This document shows positions 37,364 to 46,784 of a stretch of DNA of 64,000 bases, one piece after another; position 1 is the first letter of the stretch; every line of letters starts with the position of its first letter. The stretch comes from Acaryochloris sp. CCMEE 5410 (GTDB lineage: Bacteria > Cyanobacteriota > Cyanobacteriia > Thermosynechococcales > Thermosynechococcaceae): contig NZ_AFEJ02000002.1 in assembly GCF_000238775.2 (NCBI RefSeq), forward strand, positions 1,659,501 to 1,723,500. Direction: 5' to 3'. Below the pieces are notes generated by a model. That model saw only the letters and a program-made list of their open reading frames with translations. It was not told the DNA's origin and did not search any database. The translations under genes were made by a program, and so were the position numbers.

Positions 37364-38083
37364 TTAAGGGCTTGCGGGTGCGGGTAAACCAGAAGCCTGA
37401 TCTTGGGTACTGAGCCGACCATCTTCCATATGAATCAGTCGATCAGCCACATCTAAAACCCGGTTGTCATGGGTGACCATGAGGATAGTACAGCCTTGCT
37501 GTTTAGCCAGACGTTGCATCAGCTCCACCACATCTCGCCCCGATTGCTTATCGAGGGAAGCTGTCGGCTCATCGGCCAAAACAATTTTGGGATGGCTCAC
37601 GAGAGCACGTGCGATCGCAACCCGTTGCTTTTGCCCCCCCGATAATTCTTGGGGATAGTAATTGGCCCATTCTGCTAACCCAACTTCAGCCAACATATCG
37701 ATGGATCGCTGATAAGCCACTTTCGCATCGATCTCAACATGCAAATCTAAGGCCATCTGCACATTCTGGCGGGCTGTCAGGGACTGGAGCAGATTATGAG
37801 CCTGAAAAATATAGCCAATATAGCGACGAACCTTGACCAACTCACGGGTGTTGGCCTCTCTCAACTGTTGGTTTAAGACCTGCAAGCTGCCCGTTTGAGT
37901 TGATCGAAGCGCACCAATCAAAGTCAGCAGAGTTGTTTTGCCTGAGCCTGAGGGGCCAGACATAATCACAACTTCTCCAGGATAAATATCGGCATCAATA
38001 TCAAACAGGACTTGCTTGCGCAGTCTACCTCTGCCAAAGAAATGGCTGACCTGATGAATAGCAATGACTGGAGAAACGCCCAT
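37364..38083 (-). CDS. devA: DevA-type ABC transporter ATP-binding protein
   Basis: A 239-residue ABC ATPase of the MacB/DevA type. Walker A is GPSGSGKTTLLT, the signature is LSGGQKQRVAIARAL, and Walker B is IVLADEPTASLD. It is the third gene of a devB-devC-devA set and would power the exporter. It starts two bases after the devC stop. In heterocyst-forming Anabaena DevBCA exports glycolipids; in a non-heterocystous organism the substrate would be something else, perhaps another lipid or a peptide. Confidence 0.92.
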   Translation of the reverse strand: MGVSPVIAIHQVSHFFGRGRLRKQVLFDIDADIYPGEVVIMSGPSGSGKTTLLTLIGALRSTQTGSLQVLNQQLREANTRELVKVRRYIGYIFQAHNLLQSLTARQNVQMALDLHVEIDAKVAYQRSIDMLAEVGLAEWANYYPQELSGGQKQRVAIARALVSHPKIVLADEPTASLDKQSGRDVVELMQRLAKQQGCTILMVTHDNRVLDVADRLIHMEDGRLSTQDQASGLPAPASP

Positions 38084-38085
38084 AT

Positions 38086-39240
38086 CTAAAAAATATCTGC
38101 TGGATCAGCGGCTTGAACCCGGCGCATCGCAATGACTCCTGAGATGACGCACATCATTAACGTCAACACAAATACCGTCATCACTCGATCGACGGTCATA
38201 AACATGGGCAAAGAAGTACCGTCACGCACCAGCTTGTAGAGCCCTAAGCATAGAGCAACCCCCGGAATAAATCCTAATACTGCCAGAATAAACGCTTCTT
38301 GCAAGACGACGGAATAGAGAAATCGACTTTTGTATCCCATGGCTTTCAAAGTGGCATACTCCGCCAAATGATCGGACACATCGGTATACAGGATTTGGTA
38401 CACAATCACCATGCCCACAATAAATCCCATCATGGTCCCTAGGGTAAAAATAAAGCCAATGGTGGTACTCGTTTCCCAATACTCTCGCTCAAAGCGGACA
38501 AACCCTTGTTTAGACAGCACTAGGACATCATCAGGCAACGTTTTTTTCAGAGTCGAAATGACTGAACTGACATCTACTCCAGGCTCGACATTGATCAGAC
38601 CGATATCAATTAACCCTAAGGTACGTGCAGGAAATAATCGCAGTAAATTAACATCGCTCGTAATCAAATTGCCATCGGCGGAAAATGAGGCACCTAACTG
38701 AAATAGCCCCTTAACGGTCACTTTCCGACCTGATACTTCCGTGGATACGATTTTCCCCTCTTTGAACTGTTCCGTAATGGGACCATATTCAGGCCGGGAA
38801 TTTTCATCAAAGAGCACGACATCTGGCAATTTGATTTGGTTCAGGTACTCTGCTACGCCGGGCAATGAAAAGACGGCCTGATTAGGGTCAAAGCCGATAA
38901 TCAGAATCTGGCGGGTCTTACGAGTTTCAGGATTTCGCCAAAATCCGAAATCCAAATAGAGGGGCGTCACCGACTCAACCCCATCTACACCAGCCGCTTG
39001 ATAGAGCCGCCGACGGCTAAAATTCTTAATAGCAAATAAGGTGGTGGTTTGGGGGTTGATCAAGACAATATCAGTCTTGAGATTAACATGAAAGTTAACG
39101 GCAGCAGTAAACAGGGCCTCTTGAAAACCCAGCTGCATCATCATCAATATTACGGCAAACCCAATCCCTGCCAGGGCCACCAATAGCCGTACCTTTTCAC
39201 GGGCTAGCTGTAACCATGCGAGGGGAATCGCAAGCAACAT
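38086..39240 (-). CDS. devC: DevC-type ABC transporter permease
   Basis: A 384-residue permease of the DevC type with four membrane segments: one N-terminal (LLVALAGIGFAVILMMMQLGF), then a large periplasmic domain, then three near the end (IGFIFTLGTMMGFIVGMVIVYQ, LQEAFILAVLGFIPGVALCL and MTVFVLTLMMCVISGVIAM, quoted in parts). The FtsX-like arrangement fits MacB-type exporters. It lies between devB and devA with gaps of 9 and 2 bases. Confidence 0.92.
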   Translation of the reverse strand: MLLAIPLAWLQLAREKVRLLVALAGIGFAVILMMMQLGFQEALFTAAVNFHVNLKTDIVLINPQTTTLFAIKNFSRRRLYQAAGVDGVESVTPLYLDFGFWRNPETRKTRQILIIGFDPNQAVFSLPGVAEYLNQIKLPDVVLFDENSRPEYGPITEQFKEGKIVSTEVSGRKVTVKGLFQLGASFSADGNLITSDVNLLRLFPARTLGLIDIGLINVEPGVDVSSVISTLKKTLPDDVLVLSKQGFVRFEREYWETSTTIGFIFTLGTMMGFIVGMVIVYQILYTDVSDHLAEYATLKAMGYKSRFLYSVVLQEAFILAVLGFIPGVALCLGLYKLVRDGTSLPMFMTVDRVMTVFVLTLMMCVISGVIAMRRVQAADPADIF

Positions 39241-39249
39241 TTTCGCCGC

Positions 39250-40434
39250 CTAACTTTCAGTTTGAATCGCCACATTCACTTGTAGGTTGGTCAATCCGGA
39301 AACGGCAATACTGTTGTGAAGCCGCACCTTAACTTCTACCACGCGAGAATCAGTATTCGCTGCCGGATCTGTCCCCACTACGTCATTCTTACCAATTTTC
39401 AAGCCAATTTTGTCGACGGTACCCTCGATCTCACCTTTAATGACAGGACTATTAATCTTGGCCAGTTGGCCGATTTGGACCTGATTGATATCCGTTTCAT
39501 ACACTTCAGCCACGACATACATTTGCCGGGTATTTCCCATTTCTACAATCCCTTTTTGGACCTCACTACCGGAAGTTGATACTGCGGGAATGGCCTCGCC
39601 TTGGCGAATATGGACTTTTAAAATTTGCCCTGCATTGGGAGCACGAATAATCGTACGGGTCATGCGGGCCTTGGCCAACTCAAGGTTACTTTTGGCCGAA
39701 GCTAAGTCGATTTGAGCTTGCGATCGCAACGTCCCTACTTTAGTCCGGGTAATTTGAGCTCTAGCGTTATTGCTATTGGTTTGTAGCTCTTCTTGCAGCA
39801 TCGCCAACGTTGCGATCGCATTATTGAGCTGCTGCTGTTTACTACGAAAAGAGAGAAAACGATCATCTAGCTCCTGCTTAGAGACCGCCCCTGCCTTTTG
39901 TAAAAACTCATACCTCTTCAGGGTAATCTTGGCTTGTTCATACTCCACCTTAGATTGCTTGACTAAGGCATCTTGAGCCGCAATTTCTCGCATCTTAGGC
40001 GTTTCCGCTTGATTCCGGCGCGTCCTTGCTTCTTGTCCTTGAGCTTTACCTAATTCACGCTCTGCAATAAATCGGTTTTGGGCTTCGAGTAAGCGGCTAG
40101 CAGCCAATTTCACTTCAGCTTGCCGCTCAGGGTAGCTTTCTAAAAAGGCAATCGTTTCACCCTTCTCTAGCTGTTGGCCTTCTTTCACTAATAGTTGAAG
40201 AACTCTTTCCCCAGTTGGACCACCAACTTGAAGGACCTGCCCTGCAGGTTCAATGCGACCAAGAGCAGAAATAGCGTTGGATTTCTCAGAAGCAGCCTTT
40301 GAATCGTTATTAGCGGGGTTGGGTTGTGGCTGAAAAGCTTGGAAAACCCCAACTCCTCCGAACCCCAGAGCTAAAACAACGGCTCCAGAGATCATCCATT
40401 TCCCAGATGATTTTAGTAAGGGTTTATCGCCCAC
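39250..40434 (-). CDS. devB: DevB-type membrane fusion protein (HlyD family)
   Basis: A 394-residue periplasmic adaptor. One N-terminal membrane anchor (WMISGAVVLALGFGGVGVFQA) is followed by a lipoyl half-domain (GRIEPAGQVLQVGGPTGERV), a long coiled-coil hairpin (about 105-240), the second lipoyl half (TIIRAPNAGQILKVHIRQGE) and beta-barrel domains to the end. It bridges DevCA to an outer-membrane TolC-like protein, none of which is in this window. It is the first gene of the operon. Confidence 0.92.
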   Translation of the reverse strand: MGDKPLLKSSGKWMISGAVVLALGFGGVGVFQAFQPQPNPANNDSKAASEKSNAISALGRIEPAGQVLQVGGPTGERVLQLLVKEGQQLEKGETIAFLESYPERQAEVKLAASRLLEAQNRFIAERELGKAQGQEARTRRNQAETPKMREIAAQDALVKQSKVEYEQAKITLKRYEFLQKAGAVSKQELDDRFLSFRSKQQQLNNAIATLAMLQEELQTNSNNARAQITRTKVGTLRSQAQIDLASAKSNLELAKARMTRTIIRAPNAGQILKVHIRQGEAIPAVSTSGSEVQKGIVEMGNTRQMYVVAEVYETDINQVQIGQLAKINSPVIKGEIEGTVDKIGLKIGKNDVVGTDPAANTDSRVVEVKVRLHNSIAVSGLTNLQVNVAIQTES

Positions 40435-40620
40435 ACTGATGGCTCAATTCAACACCTCCCAATTGTAAAGAATTTTTCCCCAATAATCTGTTTTCATTCT
40501 CTTAAATTAAATATCTTTACCCAGGCAAAAGTCGATTTTGATAGATAGTAGAACGTGAAAACCCTTTTTCTCATCCTCATTCTTGTACCTAACTGTACAA
40601 ACACTTTCGTCTTTGTCCCG

Positions 40621-40643
40621 TAGAATGCGAAATATGCATTCTA
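40621..40643. promoter_or_regulatory. Inverted repeat just upstream of a start codon
   Basis: TAGAATGC-N7-GCATTCTA is a perfect 8-bp inverted repeat whose right end is 9 bp before the ATG at 40653. It may be an operator or an RNA hairpin that covers the ribosome binding site. Confidence 0.4.
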
Positions 40644-40652
40644 TGTAACTCA

Positions 40653-41051
40653 ATGAAACCTTTTCTCCTTGGTGTGGCTCTATTTTCAACCCTTTGGGTT
40701 TGTCCAATGGCCCAGGCAGAAAACCCTGAGCATCTCAAACGACTCATGAAATCACGATCTTGTCCTAACTGTGATTTACAGAGTGCCGATTTATCTGCCA
40801 TGAATTTGCGCAAGGCTAATCTATCGGGCGCTAACCTGACAGGCGCTAATCTTAATTTGGCCGACCTCACCGCCGCTAACTTATCAAACGCTATTTTGAC
40901 CGGAACAAGCTTAGCTTGGACCACCTTTACCGATGCCAATTTACAGGGGGCGAACCTGTCCCAGGCTAATTTCGAAGGCGGAGAAAGATTGGGTCAAGCA
41001 TTAAGTTTTGAAAAAGCAACCTTGCCGGATGGAACGATTGCTTTTCCATAA
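40653..41051 (+). CDS. Secreted pentapeptide-repeat protein
   Basis: A 132-residue protein with a signal peptide (FLLGVALFSTLWVCPMAQAE) and about ten pentapeptide repeats of the A(D/N)LxX type (residues 45-110, such as ANLSGANLTGANLNLADLTA). It has a small CPNC pair just before the repeats. Pentapeptide repeats fold into a right-handed quadrilateral beta helix. The protein is probably periplasmic or luminal; the function is unknown. Confidence 0.8.
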   Translation: MKPFLLGVALFSTLWVCPMAQAENPEHLKRLMKSRSCPNCDLQSADLSAMNLRKANLSGANLTGANLNLADLTAANLSNAILTGTSLAWTTFTDANLQGANLSQANFEGGERLGQALSFEKATLPDGTIAFP

Positions 41052-41209
41052 GTTCTTTAAAACTATAAGCTTTCAGTGAAGGGGGCTTGTCTCCTCATCC
41101 TATACTTTAGTTCCGCATCACTATTCTTTATCAAGGTTCAGTGGGCACTTTATAAAGTAGGCATTTCTGCCGGATAGGATAACTAGCCCTTTAGTGTGTG
41201 GGGTGTGTG

Positions 41210-41599
41210 ATGAAACGAATAAATCTTTTAGGGTTGATATTACCCGTTCAACTGATGGCTGCTCCCGCTTTTGCAGCTAAAACCTGTAGTCCTTATCGAG
41301 TCAATTATGAAAGCGCCATCTCCCAGGGATTGATTACTCGACCGTCATTAGTAAACAATGCCGGGCAATCCTGGAATTTATTTCAAGTGGCCATGCGACG
41401 GAACGATCGCATTGAGGCAGCATCGCGAGCCGCTCAATATCTCGTGATCTTGTCTGAGTACGCAGGAACCCGCCAAGCGAATCAGGCTCGGCATAATATT
41501 GAGCAAGAAATGGTGGGCTACTACCAACAGCCTGTAGAAGTGGCAATGCCCATGTTCGAAGTCATTCTTGAGAACAGTCCAGATTGTCTCAAGCAATAA
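41210..41599 (+). CDS. Small secreted hypothetical protein
   Basis: A 129-residue protein with a signal peptide (LLGLILPVQLMAAPAFAAK) and a helical mature part. It has two cysteines, one near the mature N-terminus (KTCSPYRV) and one at the end (SPDCLKQ), which may form a disulfide. ATG 41210 follows an open GTG-containing stretch. I do not recognise a family. It ends two bases before the convergent GTPase gene's stop. Confidence 0.65.
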   Translation: MKRINLLGLILPVQLMAAPAFAAKTCSPYRVNYESAISQGLITRPSLVNNAGQSWNLFQVAMRRNDRIEAASRAAQYLVILSEYAGTRQANQARHNIEQEMVGYYQQPVEVAMPMFEVILENSPDCLKQ

Positions 41600-41601
41600 A
41601 C

Positions 41602-42951
41602 CTACGTCAGTTGATCAGATAACTCTTGCCGCAGGCGATAAAGCACCATCTGCGGCTGCAATTGCTTGATAATATTTAGGATTAAGGTACTAGAACCCAA
41701 GGGTCCCCAAGTATAGCCATTGAATAAATAAGCTTGTGTTTGTTGCCCCACCCGCTTCGCTCCATATAGACTCACCCCGCCTTGAAGGAGTCCTGTGCCC
41801 ACCCAAGGTAGCCATCCGAGAGATATATGCCCCACCCAACTAGACAGAGTTGGCGTACTCATCTCTACCAAAATCAAGCTGGCAAAACTCAGCGAGATTT
41901 GGCCCCAAAGTTGATTCACCTGATGCCGATGGGTGGGGAGGCGATAGAGTTTGACGAGGGTGCCAATCAAGAGCAAATCTGCTAAAAGGCCAATAGCAAC
42001 ATCGAGGAATAACAGGGGGCAAACCGCAATTAGAGCTGCCTTTAATCGGGCATACTGACCAATACAGGCTTTGCCTGAGGGTGCCTCATAGGTCTGTACA
42101 TGTTCGGCAATATCGCGCTCTACACTTTGGACTTGTAGCAGCGTATTTAAGACTAACAGTGTACGACCTTCTTTTTGTATCAATTGGAGCAACGCCGATC
42201 GCAACGATTCAATACTAGCCGGTGGCGTTTCCCAATCATGGGTCGTTCGACCATCTGGCCATTCAACCCGAATTTCTACAGGCGCTGGAGCCGCAGAGGT
42301 CAGTAAAATATCTTCCGGAGTGAGCACTTTTTGTAATGGCTCTGCTAATCGCTCATAGACTCCGGTCGCATCTAAATCAGGATAAAGGTCGGCCTTATTC
42401 ACCACAATCAAAAGAGGACGGCCTGATTGTCGTAAGGCTTTGAGGGCTTCTAGTTCTAAGGCAGTGGGAGGCCCCGCCGTGATAAATAGAATTAGATCGG
42501 CCGCTTTGGCAATTTCCTGAGCCATGTGTGCTCGCCCCTGTCCTTCAATTTCATCGAGACCAGGAGTATCAATCAGTTCAATTTGTAAGGTAGATAGCCC
42601 CTGAGCTATCACCGGTGACCAACGAACTGAACGAGGCCATTGGGTCTCACCATTCAGGGGGCCTACAGGGAAAATAGGCTCATCAAAAAGGGCATTCAGA
42701 ACAGCCGACTTTCCCCGACTCACAAATCCAAACGTCGCAATTTGAAAGATCCCTTGATTAAGCTTCAAGCTTAAGCTGGATAGGGAGCCAAGCTGATTTT
42801 GCAGCTCCGTTTGCAGGGGAACCGGGAACGTCTCAACTTGCTGAATAACGTTCTGGATACTGAGATGAGCACGCTGGTAAACGGTCACTGGCTCGCTGGC
42901 CAGGATATTCTCCCTAGGTGCAGTCTGACTGTCCGGTGGGGACTGAGCCAC
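41602..42951 (-). CDS. GTPase with C-terminal membrane domain (DUF697-like)
   Basis: A 449-residue protein of the Era/dynamin-like GTPase group. G1 is GFVSRGKS at about 75-82, G3 is DTPGLDEI and G4 is NKAD. After the GTPase domain come membrane segments near 310-390 (AALIAVCPLLFLDVAIGLLA, LLLIGTLVKLY) as in DUF697/YcjF proteins. It follows the neighbouring GTPase gene by 4 bp on the same strand, and the two are paralogous in build. Function is unknown; membrane remodelling or partition is possible by analogy. Confidence 0.8.
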   Translation of the reverse strand: MAQSPPDSQTAPRENILASEPVTVYQRAHLSIQNVIQQVETFPVPLQTELQNQLGSLSSLSLKLNQGIFQIATFGFVSRGKSAVLNALFDEPIFPVGPLNGETQWPRSVRWSPVIAQGLSTLQIELIDTPGLDEIEGQGRAHMAQEIAKAADLILFITAGPPTALELEALKALRQSGRPLLIVVNKADLYPDLDATGVYERLAEPLQKVLTPEDILLTSAAPAPVEIRVEWPDGRTTHDWETPPASIESLRSALLQLIQKEGRTLLVLNTLLQVQSVERDIAEHVQTYEAPSGKACIGQYARLKAALIAVCPLLFLDVAIGLLADLLLIGTLVKLYRLPTHRHQVNQLWGQISLSFASLILVEMSTPTLSSWVGHISLGWLPWVGTGLLQGGVSLYGAKRVGQQTQAYLFNGYTWGPLGSSTLILNIIKQLQPQMVLYRLRQELSDQLT

Positions 42952-42955
42952 GGGT

Positions 42956-44404
42956 TTAGGATGCAGGAGCTTCTAACAGTCCACCTTGACGGCGGAAACG
43001 ACCAATGGATTGCTGTGTAAAGTCTTTAAGCGCATCCACTTTCTGATGTTCTTGAAAGACCTTGGCCACAATCTGCTTCAGCTTTTCAGGATCCCAATTC
43101 GATTCAGGAGCCGCTACAGCCAGGTCACTGAGTTCTTGAAAGTGCTCTAGCAAACTCAGCCCTGCAATGCGGGTCAAATGGGCAGTACTCACACCTTGGA
43201 CCAGTCCCCCAGCGACAAATGTAAAGTGATGACCTTTGAGTAAAGAACTCAGGGCCTGGGTCGAGACTTCGACTAAGCCGAGTTTGAGCATGGCCGTCGC
43301 TAAGGTACTCGCAACGGCTTGAGCCTGGGCCAAAGAAAACTTTAAGCGATACAAAGAACCCAGTTCTATCACCATTCTGGCGCTGATCGCGGCTGCAGCC
43401 AACATATCCAAGGTAGGGACTGGATTAGCAAACGCAGTCGCCCCTGTAATCCACTGATAACGCTCAATGATGGGAGTAGCAAGCTGACGGCGAACACCAT
43501 TCAGTTCCTCTTGCACTTGGGTGCGCAAAGCGACAGTCTGTTGATAGGTCTGAAACAAGATCAGCTGTTCCTTCTCAGCTGCCAGCACTTGATCCAGGCG
43601 CTGGGTCAAGCTTGACACATCTGGCTGGGGTCGCTCTAACTCTTCTTGACAGGAGCCATCCTCTCTATAGCGACGAACCTTAACCGCTTGGGGATAGGCA
43701 GAAGTGGTCACAACATCTGACTCTGATAGCCAAGGCTGCAACCGTTGCTGCAATTTCTGTTGCAAAATTAAGCGCTGAGTCGGCAGGTATTGATCCTGCT
43801 TGTTAAAAACGACTAAGACTCGCTGTTTATGGGCCTGCAATGTTTGCAAGCATTGGTACTCAGAATCTGTTAAGTCCCCTTGAATGACATAAAGGATCAG
43901 ATCCGCAGCCATCACAGGTGGAGACATCTCTAAGATCGCTGAATGAGATAGGGAGCCTATTTCATGAATGACACAAGCTTCTTTTGAGGCCTGGTAGTGA
44001 GTTTGCAGTAGCTCCATCAAAGTGGATTTACCGACACCCGGTGCGCCCGTTACCAAAAGGCAAGGTTCCTGTCGATGCAAGTTGATGTGATCAAGCTGCT
44101 CCTTGAAGGCTGCAGATTGAGGAGTCGGTTCTGCAAGGGTTTCTAGCTGCTCAATCAACGACGCGCTAGTGGTCACTGTCTTTTCGACAATGGGTCGAGT
44201 CATTTGGGTTGCATCTAGGTCTGGAACTTGGCGTCTCAACCCTGGGAAAAATTTGAGGCTAACGGCCAAGCTACCTAGGCCAACAACCATCCCCGCTGTT
44301 AGGAATTCAGAAAATCCGTGATTACCACCGGGGATCAAGAACCAAATGCATAAGACAAGGGTGCCAGCACCCCAAAAAATCCGTTGTGATGATTGAGCAG
44401 ACAT
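42956..44404 (-). CDS. GTPase with membrane domain, paired with downstream GTPase
   Basis: A 482-residue protein with two N-terminal membrane segments (FWGAGTLVLCIWFLIPG and EFLTAGMVVGLGSLAVSL), a GTPase domain with G1 VTGAPGVGKSTLMELL and G4 NKQD, and a C-terminal part (about 330-450) like DUF697. ATG 44404 is the best start because the longer frame runs back into the tRNA gene at 44531. It is 4 bp upstream of the second GTPase gene, so they form a two-gene operon. The pair may form a heteromeric membrane GTPase, but this is inference. Confidence 0.8.
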   Translation of the reverse strand: MSAQSSQRIFWGAGTLVLCIWFLIPGGNHGFSEFLTAGMVVGLGSLAVSLKFFPGLRRQVPDLDATQMTRPIVEKTVTTSASLIEQLETLAEPTPQSAAFKEQLDHINLHRQEPCLLVTGAPGVGKSTLMELLQTHYQASKEACVIHEIGSLSHSAILEMSPPVMAADLILYVIQGDLTDSEYQCLQTLQAHKQRVLVVFNKQDQYLPTQRLILQQKLQQRLQPWLSESDVVTTSAYPQAVKVRRYREDGSCQEELERPQPDVSSLTQRLDQVLAAEKEQLILFQTYQQTVALRTQVQEELNGVRRQLATPIIERYQWITGATAFANPVPTLDMLAAAAISARMVIELGSLYRLKFSLAQAQAVASTLATAMLKLGLVEVSTQALSSLLKGHHFTFVAGGLVQGVSTAHLTRIAGLSLLEHFQELSDLAVAAPESNWDPEKLKQIVAKVFQEHQKVDALKDFTQQSIGRFRRQGGLLEAPAS

Positions 44405-44483
44405 AGACTTGAGATCCTCAACAATCTTGACATCCCGTCCTCGCCATTCTCGCAGATTGCTCGGAAAAATGTCAGGATTTTTT

Positions 44484-44518
44484 AAAAAAGAATACCCCAG
44501 AGATAACAATCTCTGGGG
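44484..44518 (-). terminator. Rho-independent terminator of the tRNA gene
   Basis: On the minus strand CCCCAGAGAT, loop TGTT, ATCTCTGGGG (10-bp perfect stem), then a T-rich run (TATTCTTTTTT). It follows the tRNA 3' end by 12 bp and lies just upstream of the GTPase operon, which must therefore have its own promoter. Confidence 0.88.
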
Positions 44519-44530
44519 CACCCTAAGCAC

Positions 44531-44607
<77 letters not shown>

Positions 44608-44981
44608 ACGCGAAACCTAAGTATAGACATCAATGAGTACACTTGGCAACTTTTATCTACAGATTATTGATCGATTTCTATCTCTATAAGGATATTAAGG
44701 ACCTAAATGGGTTGAGCAAACTGCCAAGGGCTAGGAGCCTAGCTGAGTTAAGAAGCGCTTAACAAGCTGTGTATATTCATCTTTCAATCCATATACAGCC
44801 ACGCACCCCGTGATGTTGAAGAATGTGATAGACAAGCATTTTTGATTTTTTTTGCACAACTCTATTAAGTTCAATGAATACTCACGTTTTACGTCAAGAT
44901 TGCTAGGGAGTTGACCTTCTCTTCCATGAACTTGGGCTTATAATCTTACACACCCAAGAATTAAATACAGGCTCCGCGTAA
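44608..44981. other. Intergenic region upstream of bicA
   Basis: No gene is visible. A TATAAT element lies at 44939-44944. A CTTGGG/CCCAAG inverted repeat (44931-44936 and 44953-44958) encloses it. TTGACC at 44911-44916 is 22 bp upstream of TATAAT, which is too far for a standard -35. The region must also contain the fMet tRNA promoter on the minus strand. Confidence 0.5.
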
Positions 44982-46697
44982 ATGGCAATAGCTCAGTTTA
45001 GGTTGGTCAATCACCTACACTTTCGCAACTTTCGAGGCGATCTGTTAGGTGGAATGACCGCCGCAATTGTTGCATTACCCTTAGCCCTAGCTTTTGGGGT
45101 CTCCGCTACTGCAGATGTTCCAACTAACTCCGGTGCTATCGCTGGATTATATGGTGCCATTAGCGTCGGTTTTTTTGCATCCCTATGTGGGGGAACCCCT
45201 TCACAAATTTCAGGCCCCACTGGCCCCATGTCTGTCGTCATGGCGACCATTTTTGCAGCCTTGATGAAGGAGGATCCTGACGCCGGACTAGCAATGGCCT
45301 TCACGGTCGTGATGATGGCAGGCCTGTTCCAAATCTTATTTGGGGTCTTGCGGTTAGGGAAGTACATCACCTTAATGCCCTACACCGTGATTTCGGGCTT
45401 TATGTCGGGTGTGGGGTTAATCATCATCACGATTCAAATTGCGCCGTTACTAGGACATAAAGCCTCTTCTAAAGTCGTCAATGCAATTCAACAGCTTCCA
45501 AGCGTGTTGACGGATATTGATCCAGTCGCCCTTGGCTTAGGCTTGCTCACTCTAGTGATTGTATTTGCCGCCCCACCAAGATTGAATCGGATTCTGCCTG
45601 CACCACTGATCGCATTGGTGGTCTGCACTTCAATTTCGGTTTATGGCTTTCCTGAGAGTGGTATTCCAGTCATTGGGCATATCCCTGCTGGGCTGCCCGA
45701 GCCGCATATGCCAGTGTTCCAAATCAAACATGCCAAAACCATGCTGGGCTATAGTGTGATGCTGGCCATGTTGGGGTCCATCGACTCCCTCCTCACTTCT
45801 TTAGTGGCTGATAACATCACCCATACCCAACATGATTCTGATCGAGAATTAATCGGCCAAGGGCTGGGCAATCTTATGGCTGGGTTCATGGGTGGGTTGC
45901 CGGGGGCCGGGGCAACAATGCGGACAGTAATTAATGCCAAGTCAGGCGGTCAAACGCCTTTATCCGGCATCATTCATGCCGTTGTTCTGGCTGTTATTGT
46001 CATCGGCGCATCCCCAATGACTGAACCTATTCCCAATGCCGTTTTAGCTGGGATTTTGATTAAAGTCGGCATTGATATTATTGATTGGAGCTTTCTCAAA
46101 CGGGCTCACCGGCTGTCTTTAAAGGGAGCCGGAATTATGTATCTCGTCATGTTCCTGACGGTGTTTGTGGATCTCGTCACTGCAGTGGCCGTTGGTGCTT
46201 TTCTAGCGAATCTATTGACGATTAAGAGTCTGACTGATTTACAAGTCCAAACCATGCGGACAATTACAGGCCCCACTGATGACCAGCAAATGAGTCAGGA
46301 AGAGAAAGATATTATTGCCAAAGCCCATGGCCAAATTCTGCTCTTTTTCTTTAGTGGACCCATGAGTTTTGGCGCTGCCAAGTCTATCTCTCAACGGCTG
46401 TCTATCGTTAAAGCCTATAAAGTCCTGATTTTAGACATGAGTGATGTGACCCGGGTGGGGATTACGGCTTCTTTAGCCATCGAGAATATTCTCAAGGATG
46501 CTGAGAACACGGGGAAAGTGGTGTTTTTAGTCGGTGTGCATGGGCAGGTCGCGGAGCGTTTGCATCGAATTGAATCCATCCATACTCTCCCCAAAGATAG
46601 TTGGTTTAATCGTCGATTAGATGCCCTGAATGAAGCGGCCGCATTGCTCTATGTCCCCCTATCCCGTAGTCGGCTGCCTAAAGAAAAGGAAGTCTAG
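44982..46697 (+). CDS. bicA: SulP-family bicarbonate transporter BicA
   Basis: A 571-residue SulP transporter, with an N-terminal HFRNFRGDLLGGMTAAIVAL, the conserved GGTPSQISGPTGPMSVV, and MAFTVVMMAGLFQILFGVLRLGKY. It has around 12-14 membrane segments and a C-terminal STAS domain (about 450-555; LILDMSDVTRVGITASLAIEN). It closely follows BicA, the low-affinity, sodium-dependent HCO3- importer of cyanobacteria. Other SulP substrates such as sulfate remain possible in principle. It ends at a bidirectional terminator shared with rpoD. Together with Rubisco and its activase it belongs to carbon acquisition. Confidence 0.88.
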   Translation: MAIAQFRLVNHLHFRNFRGDLLGGMTAAIVALPLALAFGVSATADVPTNSGAIAGLYGAISVGFFASLCGGTPSQISGPTGPMSVVMATIFAALMKEDPDAGLAMAFTVVMMAGLFQILFGVLRLGKYITLMPYTVISGFMSGVGLIIITIQIAPLLGHKASSKVVNAIQQLPSVLTDIDPVALGLGLLTLVIVFAAPPRLNRILPAPLIALVVCTSISVYGFPESGIPVIGHIPAGLPEPHMPVFQIKHAKTMLGYSVMLAMLGSIDSLLTSLVADNITHTQHDSDRELIGQGLGNLMAGFMGGLPGAGATMRTVINAKSGGQTPLSGIIHAVVLAVIVIGASPMTEPIPNAVLAGILIKVGIDIIDWSFLKRAHRLSLKGAGIMYLVMFLTVFVDLVTAVAVGAFLANLLTIKSLTDLQVQTMRTITGPTDDQQMSQEEKDIIAKAHGQILLFFFSGPMSFGAAKSISQRLSIVKAYKVLILDMSDVTRVGITASLAIENILKDAENTGKVVFLVGVHGQVAERLHRIESIHTLPKDSWFNRRLDALNEAAALLYVPLSRSRLPKEKEV

Positions 46698-46726
46698 CTG
46701 TTTAATTGATCATAATGTTGTCATGA

Positions 46727-46763
46727 GAAAGAGGCTGCCATTCGAAGAACAGCAGCCTCTTTC
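46727..46763. terminator. Bidirectional terminator between bicA and rpoD
   Basis: GAAAGAGGCTGC (46727-46738) and GCAGCCTCTTTC (46752-46763) form a perfect 12-bp stem around a 13-nt loop. It sits between the stop codons of the convergent genes and has modest T enrichment on either side. Confidence 0.8.
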
Positions 46764-46784
46764 TTGATGGATGAATGATTGAAA

